The position numbers and the translations under genes were made by a program. This document shows positions 32,189 through 41,022 of a stretch of DNA of 64,000 bases, piece by piece (position 1 is the stretch's first letter; every line of letters starts with the position of its first letter). Origin of the DNA: Larkinella sp965227735 (lineage in GTDB: Bacteria; Bacteroidota; Bacteroidia; Cytophagales; Spirosomataceae); assembly GCF_965227735.1 (NCBI RefSeq), contig NZ_OZ245776.1:2232001-2296000 (forward strand). Reading direction: 5' to 3'. Below the pieces are notes generated by a model. It did no database searches and had not been told where the DNA came from. It saw only the letters and a program-made list of their open reading frames with translations.

Positions 32189-32213
32189 GTTTTACGCAAT
32201 CCTGAAATCGTTT

Positions 32214-33203
32214 CTATACCGAATCGTCCTCTTTCAGTTTTTTCTTCACATAATCGGCCGGGTATTGCAAGGCAATTTCGCGGATTTTGTAACTAAATTC
32301 CGTAAATGTTTCCTCCCAAAGCCGGGCTTCTTCCGGCGTGTAGTCGTAAAAACCGTGTGCATTGGCGACGCCCCGCCCCCCGCTTTTTACGATGTCGTCG
32401 ATCAGCTTAGGCACTTCCGTACTGTTGTTGAGCGTGGGCAACAGGTCTTTCATAACGGTATGGTAGGCCGGAACGCCGGTCAAATCCATCCAGCGGAAAA
32501 CCCCCACCAGCGTCATGAAATAGCCCGCATTGTTGCGGCAGGAACGGTCCACATCCTCCACTGTCGCGTAGCCATTTTCGACCAGACTGATGGCTTCCCG
32601 GTACATCGCATACATCAGGCGATTGGTGATAAAACCGGCGATATCCTTCCGGACCAGGATCGGTTCCTTGCCCCAGAAGTGGGCCAGTTCATAGAGGTAT
32701 TCGCCCTGGGAAACCGCACTGTCGTCTCCGCAAATGATTTCCAGAAACCGGGTGGTATGCGCCGGTTCGGCCCAGTGCAGTCCAAAAAACCGCTCCGGGT
32801 GCTGGGTCAGTTTCTGAAGCACACTGATCGGAATGGCCGAAGTGTTGCTGGCCAGCAGCGCATCGGAAGCAATCACCCGTTCCACTTTCTGGTATACCGA
32901 TTCCTTAATCCCCCGGTCTTCGATGGTACATTCGATGACCAGCCGGGCGGGCCGGAGTTCTTCGTAGTCCTCCGTCAGAATCAGGTTTTCCAGATACGAT
33001 TCCGGTTGATTCGTAATTAGTCCTTTCTGATACGACCGTTCGAGGTGCTCTTTGATCCGGGGCAGGGCGGTGACCATGTCAACGGGAATCGGCGCAACGG
33101 CAACGACGGGATGACCGGCAATCAGTAAACAGGTGGTAATGCTGCATCCCATCAGCCCAAGGCCAACGATGCCGACCGGGATTTCTTGCGGAATTGGGGT
33201 CAT
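32214..33203 (-). CDS. 3-hydroxyacyl-CoA dehydrogenase family NAD-dependent dehydrogenase
   Basis: 329 aa, cytosolic. Seen: N-terminal NAD motif VGIVGLGLMGCSITTCLLIAGHPV, the catalytic region SNTSAIPISVLQKLTQHPERFFGLHWAEPAHTTR (Ser-Asn-Thr-Ser and His) and the C-terminal helical domain with KDIAGFITNRLMYAMYREAISLVENG. It lacks the hydratase half of FadB, so it is a monofunctional enzyme like PaaH, HBDH or lambda-crystallin/gulonate dehydrogenase. Substrate may be a sugar acid rather than an acyl-CoA, given the DUF1080 gene 37 bp upstream. Start ATG at 33203. Confidence 0.85.
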   Translation of the reverse strand: MTPIPQEIPVGIVGLGLMGCSITTCLLIAGHPVVAVAPIPVDMVTALPRIKEHLERSYQKGLITNQPESYLENLILTEDYEELRPARLVIECTIEDRGIKESVYQKVERVIASDALLASNTSAIPISVLQKLTQHPERFFGLHWAEPAHTTRFLEIICGDDSAVSQGEYLYELAHFWGKEPILVRKDIAGFITNRLMYAMYREAISLVENGYATVEDVDRSCRNNAGYFMTLVGVFRWMDLTGVPAYHTVMKDLLPTLNNSTEVPKLIDDIVKSGGRGVANAHGFYDYTPEEARLWEETFTEFSYKIREIALQYPADYVKKKLKEDDSV

Positions 33204-33240
33204 TGGCTACAATCTAGTGGTTTTTGATTCTAAACAGGTG

Positions 33241-34050
33241 CTATTTCCTTCGTAAAGGAGCAAGTTCCACTTTTCTAACAAACAGTTCGGCACCTTCGGA
33301 TTGAATCTGGATGCGACCTTTCGCGGGTTTCACCTGGATAGCCTGGTTGACCAGCGTTCCGTTCAGGTAAATCGAAACCGTGTCGCCCTCGGCCACGCAA
33401 ACCACCGTATTCCACTCGCCCAGCGGTTTTTCAATGTCTTTGGCACCCCGGAACCCCTTGACATCCTTCCAGGCCGGGTCCCGGTCGAACCAGTCGATCC
33501 GGCCGCTGTGGATGGTCAGGGGCGAACCCGACGGGGAATACACATTGCCCCGGCCTTCCTGTTTGGGTGCTACGGTGGCCGTCAAGGCGTAGTTCTCACT
33601 GCCATCGCCCACCACCAGAAAATCACCCGATCCACCCTCAATGAGCTGGCATTCGATGGAACGCATCCAGATCCCGCGATACCCGCCATCCGGCCCGGTA
33701 GAATGCAATAGGATGCCATTGTCCCGCGCACGGTCTTCCCGGGGCGCATAAGTCCTGTCTCCCCATTTAAACTCCACCGTCAGCATATAATTTTCGTACT
33801 CCTTATTGGTAATGATGCTGCCATATTCTTCGCCCGAGACGTGAATCAGTCCATCGTGTACTGCAAAGACCTTTTTGATATCATTCTCCCGCCCCCGTTT
33901 TTCAATAAAGACATACCACCCCTTCAGGTTTTTTCCGTTAAACAGTCTGACGGTTTTCGACCGCGCCGATTGAGCGGTGGCATCGCCTGTGGCAACCAAC
34001 AGGCCAACGATCACCGCCAGAACGATTAAACCCAAGCCCCTCATTTTCAA
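33241..34050 (-). CDS. DUF1080 3-keto-disaccharide/glycoside hydrolase
   Basis: 269 aa exported protein with signal peptide (MKMRGLGLIVLAVIVGLLVATGDATA). Seen: the concanavalin-like DUF1080 fold beginning LFNGKNLKGWYVF, then EFKWGDRTYAPREDRARDNGILLHSTG, MRSIECQLIEGGSGDFLVVG, and GEWNTVVCVAEGDTVSIYLNGTLVNQ. Members cleave 3-ketoglycosides made by glucoside 3-dehydrogenases. It sits 28 bp from the giant cytochrome gene, same strand. The GMC dehydrogenase at 27.4-29.8 kb could supply the 3-keto substrate; that pairing is inferred. Confidence 0.85.
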   Translation of the reverse strand: MKMRGLGLIVLAVIVGLLVATGDATAQSARSKTVRLFNGKNLKGWYVFIEKRGRENDIKKVFAVHDGLIHVSGEEYGSIITNKEYENYMLTVEFKWGDRTYAPREDRARDNGILLHSTGPDGGYRGIWMRSIECQLIEGGSGDFLVVGDGSENYALTATVAPKQEGRGNVYSPSGSPLTIHSGRIDWFDRDPAWKDVKGFRGAKDIEKPLGEWNTVVCVAEGDTVSIYLNGTLVNQAIQVKPAKGRIQIQSEGAELFVRKVELAPLRRK

Positions 34051-34078
34051 TCACTTTTATCAGGAACAGATTCCGGTT

Positions 34079-37000
34079 TTATTTTTTCTGACTGGCCTGA
34101 ATCATCCGGTCCAGTCGGTAGGGCAGCGCGTTGAGAAAAGCGATCAAGTGGGCCATTTCGGCCGGATTCAGTTGCTGATCCAGGCCCGGCGGCATCATCG
34201 ACAACGTCTGCGGTTCGATGGTGGTGATCTCCGAACGGGCAATCCGTACACCGGGGGCAGGCCCCAGTTCAATCACGACCGACTCCGGAAGCTGTTCCTT
34301 CAGGATGCCCGTATACGACGTGTTTTTCGTGAACACCCGGAACGTTTCATACTCCCGGGCAAAACTGGCGCTCGGGTATACGATGGCTTCCAGAATGTCG
34401 TGCTGAGAACGGATTTCACCGATGTTGGTCAGGTCGGGACCAAAACGCCCGCCTTCTGCTCCCACGGCATGGCAGGTAGAACACGACGCCTTGCCATAAA
34501 ACAGTTTCCGGCCTTCGCCCACATCGCCCCCTGTCAACCGGGCTTCCAGGTTTTGCAGGTGCGCCAACCGCTCCGCATGCAACGACTTTAGTTTGACCAG
34601 CAGCGGGGCGGCCTGGGTTTGCACCGATGCCGGAAACGGCTTCAACAGGTTTTGAAAATCCTGCTCCGGCACATTGTCCAGCCGCCCCGAAACCACTTGC
34701 AGGGCGGTGATGAGTTCCTGGCCCACCTGTTCATCCCGGTTTCCTTCAAAGGCACTCAGCAGGGGCGGCAACAGGAAAGCGTCCGCCTTCCCGAGTTGGG
34801 TGCGGGCGATCACCAGAAGCTGGTCATTGGTCAGTTCAGCGTGGTTCAGGAGCCGAACCGCCTGCTGGCGCACCGGCGAATCGAACGATGGGCCGAGGTA
34901 CGTCAGCAAGAGTTGAAACTCCGGATCGGTCAGACCCGGCGACGACATGATCCGCGCGCTCAGGGCTTTCAGCCGGAAGCCAACGGGCGTCTTTTCCCCC
35001 TGAACGATCCGGTCCAGATGCGGATTCAGCACCTTGATCCGCCGGGATTCAATCAATCCCAACACCTGAGAAAGCACCTGCTCATCGTTGCTCCGGAGTT
35101 GATTCCCCAGTTCTTCTACCCACACATCCGGCAGCTTCTTCAACGTACATTTTGCCATGACCTCCAGCAGCAACCCTTTTCGGGCGGAGGTCGTGGCCGA
35201 ACTTGCCAGTTGGGCGGCTAAAAAATTCTGTAAAGTGGGTTCCTTGCTAAAGGTCAGCATCAGTTCCTGAACCGAACCGGCGTCGGCATCCGAAAGCGCC
35301 CCGTCCCTGAGTTTTTTTTCCAGAAAACCGATGACAATGTCCGACCATTCGGGGTGGTGGGAAGCCACCCAGATACCGGTTTTCTGGAAATCCGTCTCCC
35401 GGGCGGCCAGGGCTGCGGCCAGATGCGTTTTTTGAAGCGGAGCACCGTCCATCTGATCCAACGCAATCAGGGCCGCAACACGGATCTTCGAAGACGAATT
35501 TTCCAGCGCCTTGATCAGCAGTTCCGTATTCCTGAGTGTAATGAGTGAGTGGACGATGGCATGTCCGACAAACCGGTCGGTATTGCTCGCGGCAGCGTTC
35601 AGCAAGGCCGGAACGGCTTTTTGATCGCCGATCTGCCCCAGCGCCGTGGCCGCCTGGCGACGAACCGGCAACGCATCCTTCTGCATCAAAGCAATGAGCT
35701 TGTCAACGGCCATTCTGTCTTTATGCAACCCCAACGCCCGAACGGCAGCCGTACGAACGACACTACTCCTGTCAGTCAGTGCTTTATGAACGCCATTCCA
35801 GGCCGAAGGCGTATTGATCCGGGACAACGCAAAAACCGCCGATGCCCGCACCTCCTCATCTTTTAAGGCAGGCCAAACCGTGAGAAGGGGGTTGACCGCT
35901 GCATTTCCGCGTTGAATCAATTGCTCCATCGCATTGTCGCGGACGGCCAGCCGGGTATCCGTGAGGTAGTTGAGCAGGGTTTGGGGCGTCTGTTTGGCCA
36001 GTGTGAGTTTTTTGCCCCACGCATCGTTCGGCCTGGGCGCACCGGTTTTGCGGATGCGGTAAATACCGCCCTGAACATCCGGTTTGGCAACGCGCGACAG
36101 CGGACATCCTTCGATGAACCAGCCGCCCGTCACCACCATCAGCATACTGCCATCTGCATCCTGAAGCACATCCGTCGGGTGCGAATCGGCGCTGAACGAC
36201 TTCAAAAAGACGTTATCCTCCGTTTTGAACGTGGCTCCGTCGGGCGAAAGGCTATGCCGCATGATTCGTCCGGTATTAAATTCGGCATTGAACAAATTAC
36301 CTTGATAAGCCGCTCCAAAACCGGCACCCCGGTAACGCATGATGCCGGAAGGGGCCACGCGGGGCATTTTGGTCATCGTCGGCATCAGGTCGCCGGTGAG
36401 TTTCAGGCCATCTTCGGCGATGACGGGGTTCGGTTTGGGGTACGTGCCGCCTTCCACCCAGTGCATCAGGGCGTCGCGTTGCCCATCCTGCGGATCGACA
36501 AAATAAGTCATCGTTCCGATGGTTTCACCCGACGGCATAAAGGCAATTTCAATGGAATTATCAAAACCGCCCCCCGCCAGCGACTCCAGGCCGGTTCCGT
36601 CGGGGCGACAGCGCCAGATTCGGGCACTTTTTCCTTTCAGGAGCTTACCCTCTTTGGTGGTAATCGAAAATCCCCGGCGGGCGTCGGTCAGGTAGAGCCA
36701 GCCATCGGGGCCGAAAAAAGGGCCACCCAGCGTGGCTCCATTGGCGTGCAGCGTCCAGCCCGTCAGAATCACATCTTTTTGGTCCGAAACGCCATCGTCG
36801 TTCGTATCCGTATACTTCACCAGATTGGGAGATTCGGCTACATACAGGCTGCCCCGGTAAAATACACCACCTTTGGGAAACGGAATGTTTTTGGCAAAAA
36901 TCCGGCTTTTTTCAAACTGGCCGTCGTCATCGGCATCTTCCAGCAAGCGAATGTGATACGACGGTTCGGCCAGCATTTTTTCGGTTCCCATGGCATTCGG

Positions 37001-37237
37001 ACCAGTTGATTCAAACACAAAAAGCCGACCGGCGCCATCGAAGCTGGCAAACATGGGGTAAGACAGCAAGTCCGGTGCCACGGCCCGTTCGATGGTAAAA
37101 CCGTCCGGCACCTGAAAGCCCGGCGTTTCGCTGGGTTTTCGACCCGTTGATCCGATCAGGAACAGGCCCGCCAGAAAAAACACACCGGTCTGGCTCACTC
37201 GACGGCCCCACCGGTACTTGCTGGTACGAAGAGACAT
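34079..37237 (-). CDS. Large PVC-type membrane-bound dehydrogenase/HEAT/cytochrome c protein
   Basis: 1052 aa from the ATG at 37237, with a single N-terminal hydrophobic segment for export. Seen in order: a beta-propeller-like N-terminal domain (about residues 40-400) resembling the PVC-type dehydrogenase/sugar-dehydrogenase family (FVFESTGPNAM, GWLYLTDARRG, DGSMLMVVTGGW), HEAT-type helical repeats over the middle, with AVRALGLHKDRMAVDKLIALMQKDALPVRRQAATALGQIGD-type units, and a C-terminal cytochrome c with CSTCHAVG and a distal RFGPDLTNIGEIR segment. Such proteins pass electrons from sugar oxidation outside the membrane. Likely partner of the DUF1080 gene. The 25-residue longer start at 37312 is unsupported. 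Confidence 0.82.
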   Translation of the reverse strand: MSLRTSKYRWGRRVSQTGVFFLAGLFLIGSTGRKPSETPGFQVPDGFTIERAVAPDLLSYPMFASFDGAGRLFVFESTGPNAMGTEKMLAEPSYHIRLLEDADDDGQFEKSRIFAKNIPFPKGGVFYRGSLYVAESPNLVKYTDTNDDGVSDQKDVILTGWTLHANGATLGGPFFGPDGWLYLTDARRGFSITTKEGKLLKGKSARIWRCRPDGTGLESLAGGGFDNSIEIAFMPSGETIGTMTYFVDPQDGQRDALMHWVEGGTYPKPNPVIAEDGLKLTGDLMPTMTKMPRVAPSGIMRYRGAGFGAAYQGNLFNAEFNTGRIMRHSLSPDGATFKTEDNVFLKSFSADSHPTDVLQDADGSMLMVVTGGWFIEGCPLSRVAKPDVQGGIYRIRKTGAPRPNDAWGKKLTLAKQTPQTLLNYLTDTRLAVRDNAMEQLIQRGNAAVNPLLTVWPALKDEEVRASAVFALSRINTPSAWNGVHKALTDRSSVVRTAAVRALGLHKDRMAVDKLIALMQKDALPVRRQAATALGQIGDQKAVPALLNAAASNTDRFVGHAIVHSLITLRNTELLIKALENSSSKIRVAALIALDQMDGAPLQKTHLAAALAARETDFQKTGIWVASHHPEWSDIVIGFLEKKLRDGALSDADAGSVQELMLTFSKEPTLQNFLAAQLASSATTSARKGLLLEVMAKCTLKKLPDVWVEELGNQLRSNDEQVLSQVLGLIESRRIKVLNPHLDRIVQGEKTPVGFRLKALSARIMSSPGLTDPEFQLLLTYLGPSFDSPVRQQAVRLLNHAELTNDQLLVIARTQLGKADAFLLPPLLSAFEGNRDEQVGQELITALQVVSGRLDNVPEQDFQNLLKPFPASVQTQAAPLLVKLKSLHAERLAHLQNLEARLTGGDVGEGRKLFYGKASCSTCHAVGAEGGRFGPDLTNIGEIRSQHDILEAIVYPSASFAREYETFRVFTKNTSYTGILKEQLPESVVIELGPAPGVRIARSEITTIEPQTLSMMPPGLDQQLNPAEMAHLIAFLNALPYRLDRMIQASQKK

Positions 37238-37372
37238 AGCTATAGCAAAGAAGACTTTTACACACAACAATCTTATCGTATTTCCTGCGTAGACGCAAGC
37301 GAGCCCACCCAATCCCGAAATAAAGTATTATTAATCAGCAAAAATGTTGAATCGGCTCCTCCCGGCGGCAGG

Positions 37373-38632
37373 CTACCCATTCGGATAGGGCGTTGGGGAA
37401 AGATTCGGCAGGGATGAAGAGGGGTGTTTTTTTCGCAGGACGTGGACGAAGAAAAAGAGAAAAAAACCGTTCCGGGCTGTCAGCAGCAAAACACCAAAAA
37501 CCGTAGGATCAACCAGTTTGGGGTAAAAAACCGGGTAGACCAGCGTGGTCAGTAAAAAAATGAAGCCCATCCAGGCGATCTGCTTGACGGATAGAAAGAG
37601 CACAAACGGAAGTAACCAGATCAGGTATTGGGGCGAAAACACCTTGTTGGTACTGATAAAAACCATCAAAGCACCCAGCAAAAACCGAAGCAGACTGTCC
37701 GCAGAAACCGTTCCGGTCTGCCCGTATTCGAGCCGGAACCGGAACCAGCCAAGCGCCAGAAGCCCGCTAAAAGCCACCAGAAACAATCCCGGTAAGGCTT
37801 TCAGAACCGGCCCAACCCCACTGGCTTCCAGGTGAAAGGCCCCGTAGTTAAAGGCGGTGCTGACCCGCGACAAATCCGTTAAATGTCCCAGCAGAACCAA
37901 GCCCCCGGCCACACTTTCGATTTGAAGTCCCCGCAATTGGTGATATGTCAGAAAGGAAAATACCTGATTCCCAGACAGAAACACAACCGGCAGCAACACC
38001 AGCGCAACCGCAAGCCCGGTTCCGGCCACCAGCCGCACCGACGCCCGGTATTGCTGCCCGGCCAGGTAATACACCAGCAGAACCGGCACCAGCATAACCG
38101 GATATAATTTGGCCATGATGGCCAGCCCAATCCACATCCCCGCCAGCAGGGGTTGCTTCTTTAAAACCGCCAGAAAAGCCAGTAAGGTCAGCCAGGCCGG
38201 AAAGAGATCATACCGCCAGAATACAAAATCTTTGCTCAGAATGATGAGCAGCAAATAAACCGCCAGGAGCCGCCAGGGGGGCAACGATTCCGGCCAAAAC
38301 CGGGCCACTTGTTGTACCGTGAAGGCAATCAGCAACAGCAGTGAAAAGGTTTCCAGTAGATACAGCATGGAATACGCCCGGTAATCGAGCGTCAGGCCAG
38401 CCGTAACCAGGTGCGGAAGCACCAGCGGCAACAGGGCCAATGGCGGGTATTCAACGGTAAAATCGCGGTACGGTATTTTCCCTTCAGACAGTTGGGTAGA
38501 AACCGAAAAATACAATTTCATGTCGGCTGGTGGAGCCGTTGCTTTTCGCTGCCACAGTAAAAAACCGTAGCTGAGCAGCAGAATCCCCATCGCCCCGGCA
38601 ACCCACTTGAAGAATCCTTCCTTAACCTTCAC
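37373..38632 (-). CDS. GT87-like (DUF2029) polytopic glycosyltransferase
   Basis: 419 aa, membrane protein with about ten hydrophobic helices. Seen: N-terminal helix, then a luminal-type loop FSVSTQLSEGKIPYRDFTVEYPPLALLPL containing PYRDFxxEYPP, a hallmark of polyprenyl-phosphate-sugar GT-C enzymes of the GT87/DUF2029 group, and KLYPVMLVPVLLVYY in the middle. It should transfer a sugar (often mannose) to a periplasmic glycan. Donor and acceptor unknown; no other glycan genes are adjacent. Confidence 0.72.
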   Translation of the reverse strand: MKVKEGFFKWVAGAMGILLLSYGFLLWQRKATAPPADMKLYFSVSTQLSEGKIPYRDFTVEYPPLALLPLVLPHLVTAGLTLDYRAYSMLYLLETFSLLLLIAFTVQQVARFWPESLPPWRLLAVYLLLIILSKDFVFWRYDLFPAWLTLLAFLAVLKKQPLLAGMWIGLAIMAKLYPVMLVPVLLVYYLAGQQYRASVRLVAGTGLAVALVLLPVVFLSGNQVFSFLTYHQLRGLQIESVAGGLVLLGHLTDLSRVSTAFNYGAFHLEASGVGPVLKALPGLFLVAFSGLLALGWFRFRLEYGQTGTVSADSLLRFLLGALMVFISTNKVFSPQYLIWLLPFVLFLSVKQIAWMGFIFLLTTLVYPVFYPKLVDPTVFGVLLLTARNGFFLFFFVHVLRKKHPSSSLPNLSPTPYPNG

Positions 38633-38722
38633 ATTGACAATTTGTTAGCACCGGGGCGCAATATACCGGATAACCATTGTTCAACCAATCGCGGACGGTT
38701 TTTCGCGTTGCAAAGATTCGGC

Positions 38723-39157
38723 TCAAATTTGCTTTTTGGTGACCAGTTTGCTGATCGCCGTGCCGTTGATTGAAATGACTTCCTTAGCCTCCATGGCCGG
38801 CTCGATGTCGATGGCTCTGAAGTTGACGCTAATTCCTCCTTTTGGCCGGACCAGCACCACCAAGCGTTTATCAGCGCCCGTACCAACCTCGCGAAACTCT
38901 CTGATGGTCGCATATTTGAAGGCGTACCCCTCTTCCAGCGCAGCCGCTTTTTGTCCAAATTTGTCAAACGAGAGATAGGCATGCTGATAAGCCCCCGAAG
39001 GCAATCCGCCCTTCCCAAACCGAACCGAATCCCCCGCTTTCAGAACGATGCCGCGCTTCGTGGTAACGGGGCCGTCGATGCGTTTGCCCGCAGCCGGTAA
39101 CTGCGCCAGACCGTTCAGGGAAACGACGGCAAGAACAAAAAACAGGATCCATTTCAT
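38723..39157 (-). CDS. Secreted protein of unknown function
   Basis: 144 aa with signal peptide (MKWILFFVLAVVSLNGLA). The mature part has no recognised domain; beta-strand patterns such as GIVLKAGDSVRFGKGG and KRLVVLVRPKGGISVNFRAIDIEPA are visible, and no Cys is present. It is one of several isolated secreted genes on this strand. The SDR gene follows across a heptamer element. Confidence 0.55.
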   Translation of the reverse strand: MKWILFFVLAVVSLNGLAQLPAAGKRIDGPVTTKRGIVLKAGDSVRFGKGGLPSGAYQHAYLSFDKFGQKAAALEEGYAFKYATIREFREVGTGADKRLVVLVRPKGGISVNFRAIDIEPAMEAKEVISINGTAISKLVTKKQI

Positions 39158-39178
39158 ACGATTCAGGAAGGGGTTTAG

Positions 39179-39300
39179 GGTTGACGGTGTTCGGTTTACG
39201 GTTTACGGTATTCGGTTTACGGTATTCAGTTTAAGGTAGCTAACGTATCCAAGTAAGCACGCGTCAGCCACCGTAAACCATAAACTGAAAACCGTAAACC
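39179..39300. repeat. Heptamer-arm inverted repeat element I
   Basis: The left arm 39179-39241 is exactly nine heptamers (63 nt) of GGTTTAC type, the right arm 39266-39300 is five (35 nt). On the minus strand the core reads GGTGGCTGACGCGTGCTTA, nearly identical to element D 28 kb away. The arm word set is also that of D, so these two are the closest relatives in the family. Confidence 0.85.
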
Positions 39301-39304
39301 GATT

Positions 39305-40204
39305 TTAAATCTGCGCGGCCAGAACCGCAATGCCTTCTTCAAAACTTTTGGGTTCGTAGCCCAACACCCGGCGCGGTTTGTCCAGCACAAAACCCGTGCG
39401 CGGGGGGCGTCTGGCGGGTTGCGAAAATGTCGACGAATCGGCCTGGGTAATGAGCGACTTATCGAGGTTGAAATACTCGGCGGTTTTGATGGCCATTTCG
39501 TAGGGATTCAGAAAGTCTTTCCCGGAAATGTTATAAATACCTTCCGCTTTCTGGTCGGCAATGAGCCAGCAGCCGAGGGCCAGATCTTCGGCCAGCGTTG
39601 GCGTGCGCCACTGATCGGTCACCACTTTGATCGTCTTGCCGTCTTCGAGCGATTTCTTCACCCAAAGAATAATGTTACTCCGGCTCATGTCGTGGGCAAT
39701 GCCGTAGACCAGAACCGTCCGGGCGATGGCCCAACGAATGCCCGAATGAATAACGGCTTTTTCGGCGGCATATTTGCTCCAGCCGTAGAAACTGATCGGG
39801 TTCGCTTCGGCTTCTTCGGTGTAAGGCCCGGCGGCACCGTCGAAGATAAAATCCGTCGAAACGTGCAACAGGAAGCTATCGGTGCTGCGGCAGGCTTCCA
39901 CCAGATACTCGACCGCTTTCACATTCTGCGCCCAGCAGGCGTCTTTTTCCGACTCACACTGATCCACGTTGGTCATGGCCGCCGTGTGGATCACCACATC
40001 CGGTTTTGTTTCGCCAATTACGTCAAGCACCTGCTGGCGGTCGGTAATGTCCATCGGTTGATAGGAATACCGATCTGACTCCGGCAGCCGGTTGGCCCCG
40101 CGCGCCGTGGCAATGAGTTCCACCTCCGGTTGCCGGATCAATAGATCGACTAACTTCTGCCCCAGAAGGCCGTTGGAACCGGTAATAAGAATTCGTTTTT
40201 TCAT
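39305..40204 (-). CDS. SDR-family sugar-nucleotide reductase (RmlD-like)
   Basis: 299 aa, extended SDR of the dTDP-4-dehydrorhamnose reductase type. Seen: NAD(P) motif ITGSNGLLGQKL, DVVIHTAAMTNVDQCE, STDFIFDG, the catalytic Tyr-Lys in YGWSKYAAEKAV, and PTLAEDLALG. In this fold it converts a 4-keto sugar nucleotide to its 6-deoxyhexose. Absence of rmlA/B/C neighbours means it may act on another substrate. The ATG at 40204 (MKKRIL) is preferred over 40213. It sits 9 bp after the cyclophilin gene. Confidence 0.85.
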   Translation of the reverse strand: MKKRILITGSNGLLGQKLVDLLIRQPEVELIATARGANRLPESDRYSYQPMDITDRQQVLDVIGETKPDVVIHTAAMTNVDQCESEKDACWAQNVKAVEYLVEACRSTDSFLLHVSTDFIFDGAAGPYTEEAEANPISFYGWSKYAAEKAVIHSGIRWAIARTVLVYGIAHDMSRSNIILWVKKSLEDGKTIKVVTDQWRTPTLAEDLALGCWLIADQKAEGIYNISGKDFLNPYEMAIKTAEYFNLDKSLITQADSSTFSQPARRPPRTGFVLDKPRRVLGYEPKSFEEGIAVLAAQI

Positions 40205-40213
40205 AGCATTCAA

Positions 40214-40927
40214 TCACTTCCGATAGGTGTACCCGAATTGTTTCGTAATTTTTTTCTTCTTCATCCACTCGCCCGAAACCGTCATGCGAAGGTCTTTCAG
40301 GGGGCGATTAAGCGGGTTGGCGGGTTGTTTGGCCACGCTGTCCACCACGGCCAGGCCGTCGATCACCTCGCCAAAAACCGTGTAATTTCCGTCCAGGTGC
40401 GGGGTTCCGCCCAACGACTGGTACACCTGTTTCTGCGCGTCGGTTGGCTGGCGTCCTTTCAGTTGCGTGATGCGCTCGGTCTGTTTCCGGAAGTTTTCAT
40501 CGTCCCAAACCCGGCCCTGTACCACGTAAAACTGACAGCCGCTCGAGGCTTTTTCCGGATTGTTGTCGCGGGCTGCCGCCAGTGCGCCTTTCTTGTGAAA
40601 CAATTCCGGGACAAATTCGGCCGGTACCGTATAGCCCACGTCGCCACTGCCCAGCATCTGTTCGGCCTGGGCCGTCCGGGAATTCGGGTCGCCCCCCTGA
40701 ATCATAAAATTCTGGATGATCCGGTGAAACAGCAACCCGTTGTAGAACTTTTCCTGGGTGAGCTTGATAAAATTCGCCTTGTGTTTCGGCGTCTGGTCGT
40801 ACAGAATCAACCGCATCACGCCAAAATCCGTCTGGATCGTCACCAGATAATCCTTGCGTTTGGACGGTTTTTTGGCCAGAACCGGCTCGGTTAACAGAAA
40901 GCAAATAAGGATGACAAATAGTCGCAT
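40214..40927 (-). CDS. Periplasmic cyclophilin-type peptidyl-prolyl isomerase
   Basis: 237 aa, cis-trans proline isomerase with an N-terminal signal peptide (to LTEPVLA). Seen: cyclophilin motifs FYNGLLFHRIIQNFMIQGGDP, GSGDVGYTVPAEF, ASSGCQFYVVQGRVWD and YTVFGEVIDGLAVVDSVA. An insertion of about 20 residues between QGRVWDDENF and GNYTVFG follows the family variation in Bacteroidota. Substrate-binding Arg in FHRI is present. Upstream partner of the SDR gene. Confidence 0.93.
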   Translation of the reverse strand: MRLFVILICFLLTEPVLAKKPSKRKDYLVTIQTDFGVMRLILYDQTPKHKANFIKLTQEKFYNGLLFHRIIQNFMIQGGDPNSRTAQAEQMLGSGDVGYTVPAEFVPELFHKKGALAAARDNNPEKASSGCQFYVVQGRVWDDENFRKQTERITQLKGRQPTDAQKQVYQSLGGTPHLDGNYTVFGEVIDGLAVVDSVAKQPANPLNRPLKDLRMTVSGEWMKKKKITKQFGYTYRK

Positions 40928-40949
40928 ACGTGGTGTGTTGGTTTGCTTG

Positions 40950-41014
40950 CCCCCAACCCCCTGAAGGGGGCTTCAGCATCTGAATTTATAAAGCCCCCTT
41001 CAGGGGGTTGGGGG
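40950..41014. repeat. 24-bp palindrome with AGCATC loop
   Basis: Perfect arms 40950-40973 and 40991-41014, CCCCCAACCCCCTGAAGGGGG-type, around a 17-nt loop CAGCATCTGAATTTATA. The loop shares AGCATCyGrATT with the 17341-17441 palindrome. It fills the gap between the cyclophilin and GNAT genes. Confidence 0.88.
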
Positions 41015-41022
41015 TAATTTTA

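Noticed and set aside
35912..37009. Plus-strand open frame of 365 codons opposite the HEAT/cytochrome gene
   Set aside because: Antisense shadow; the minus-strand frame has clear motifs (CSTCH, HEAT) and the plus frame has none.
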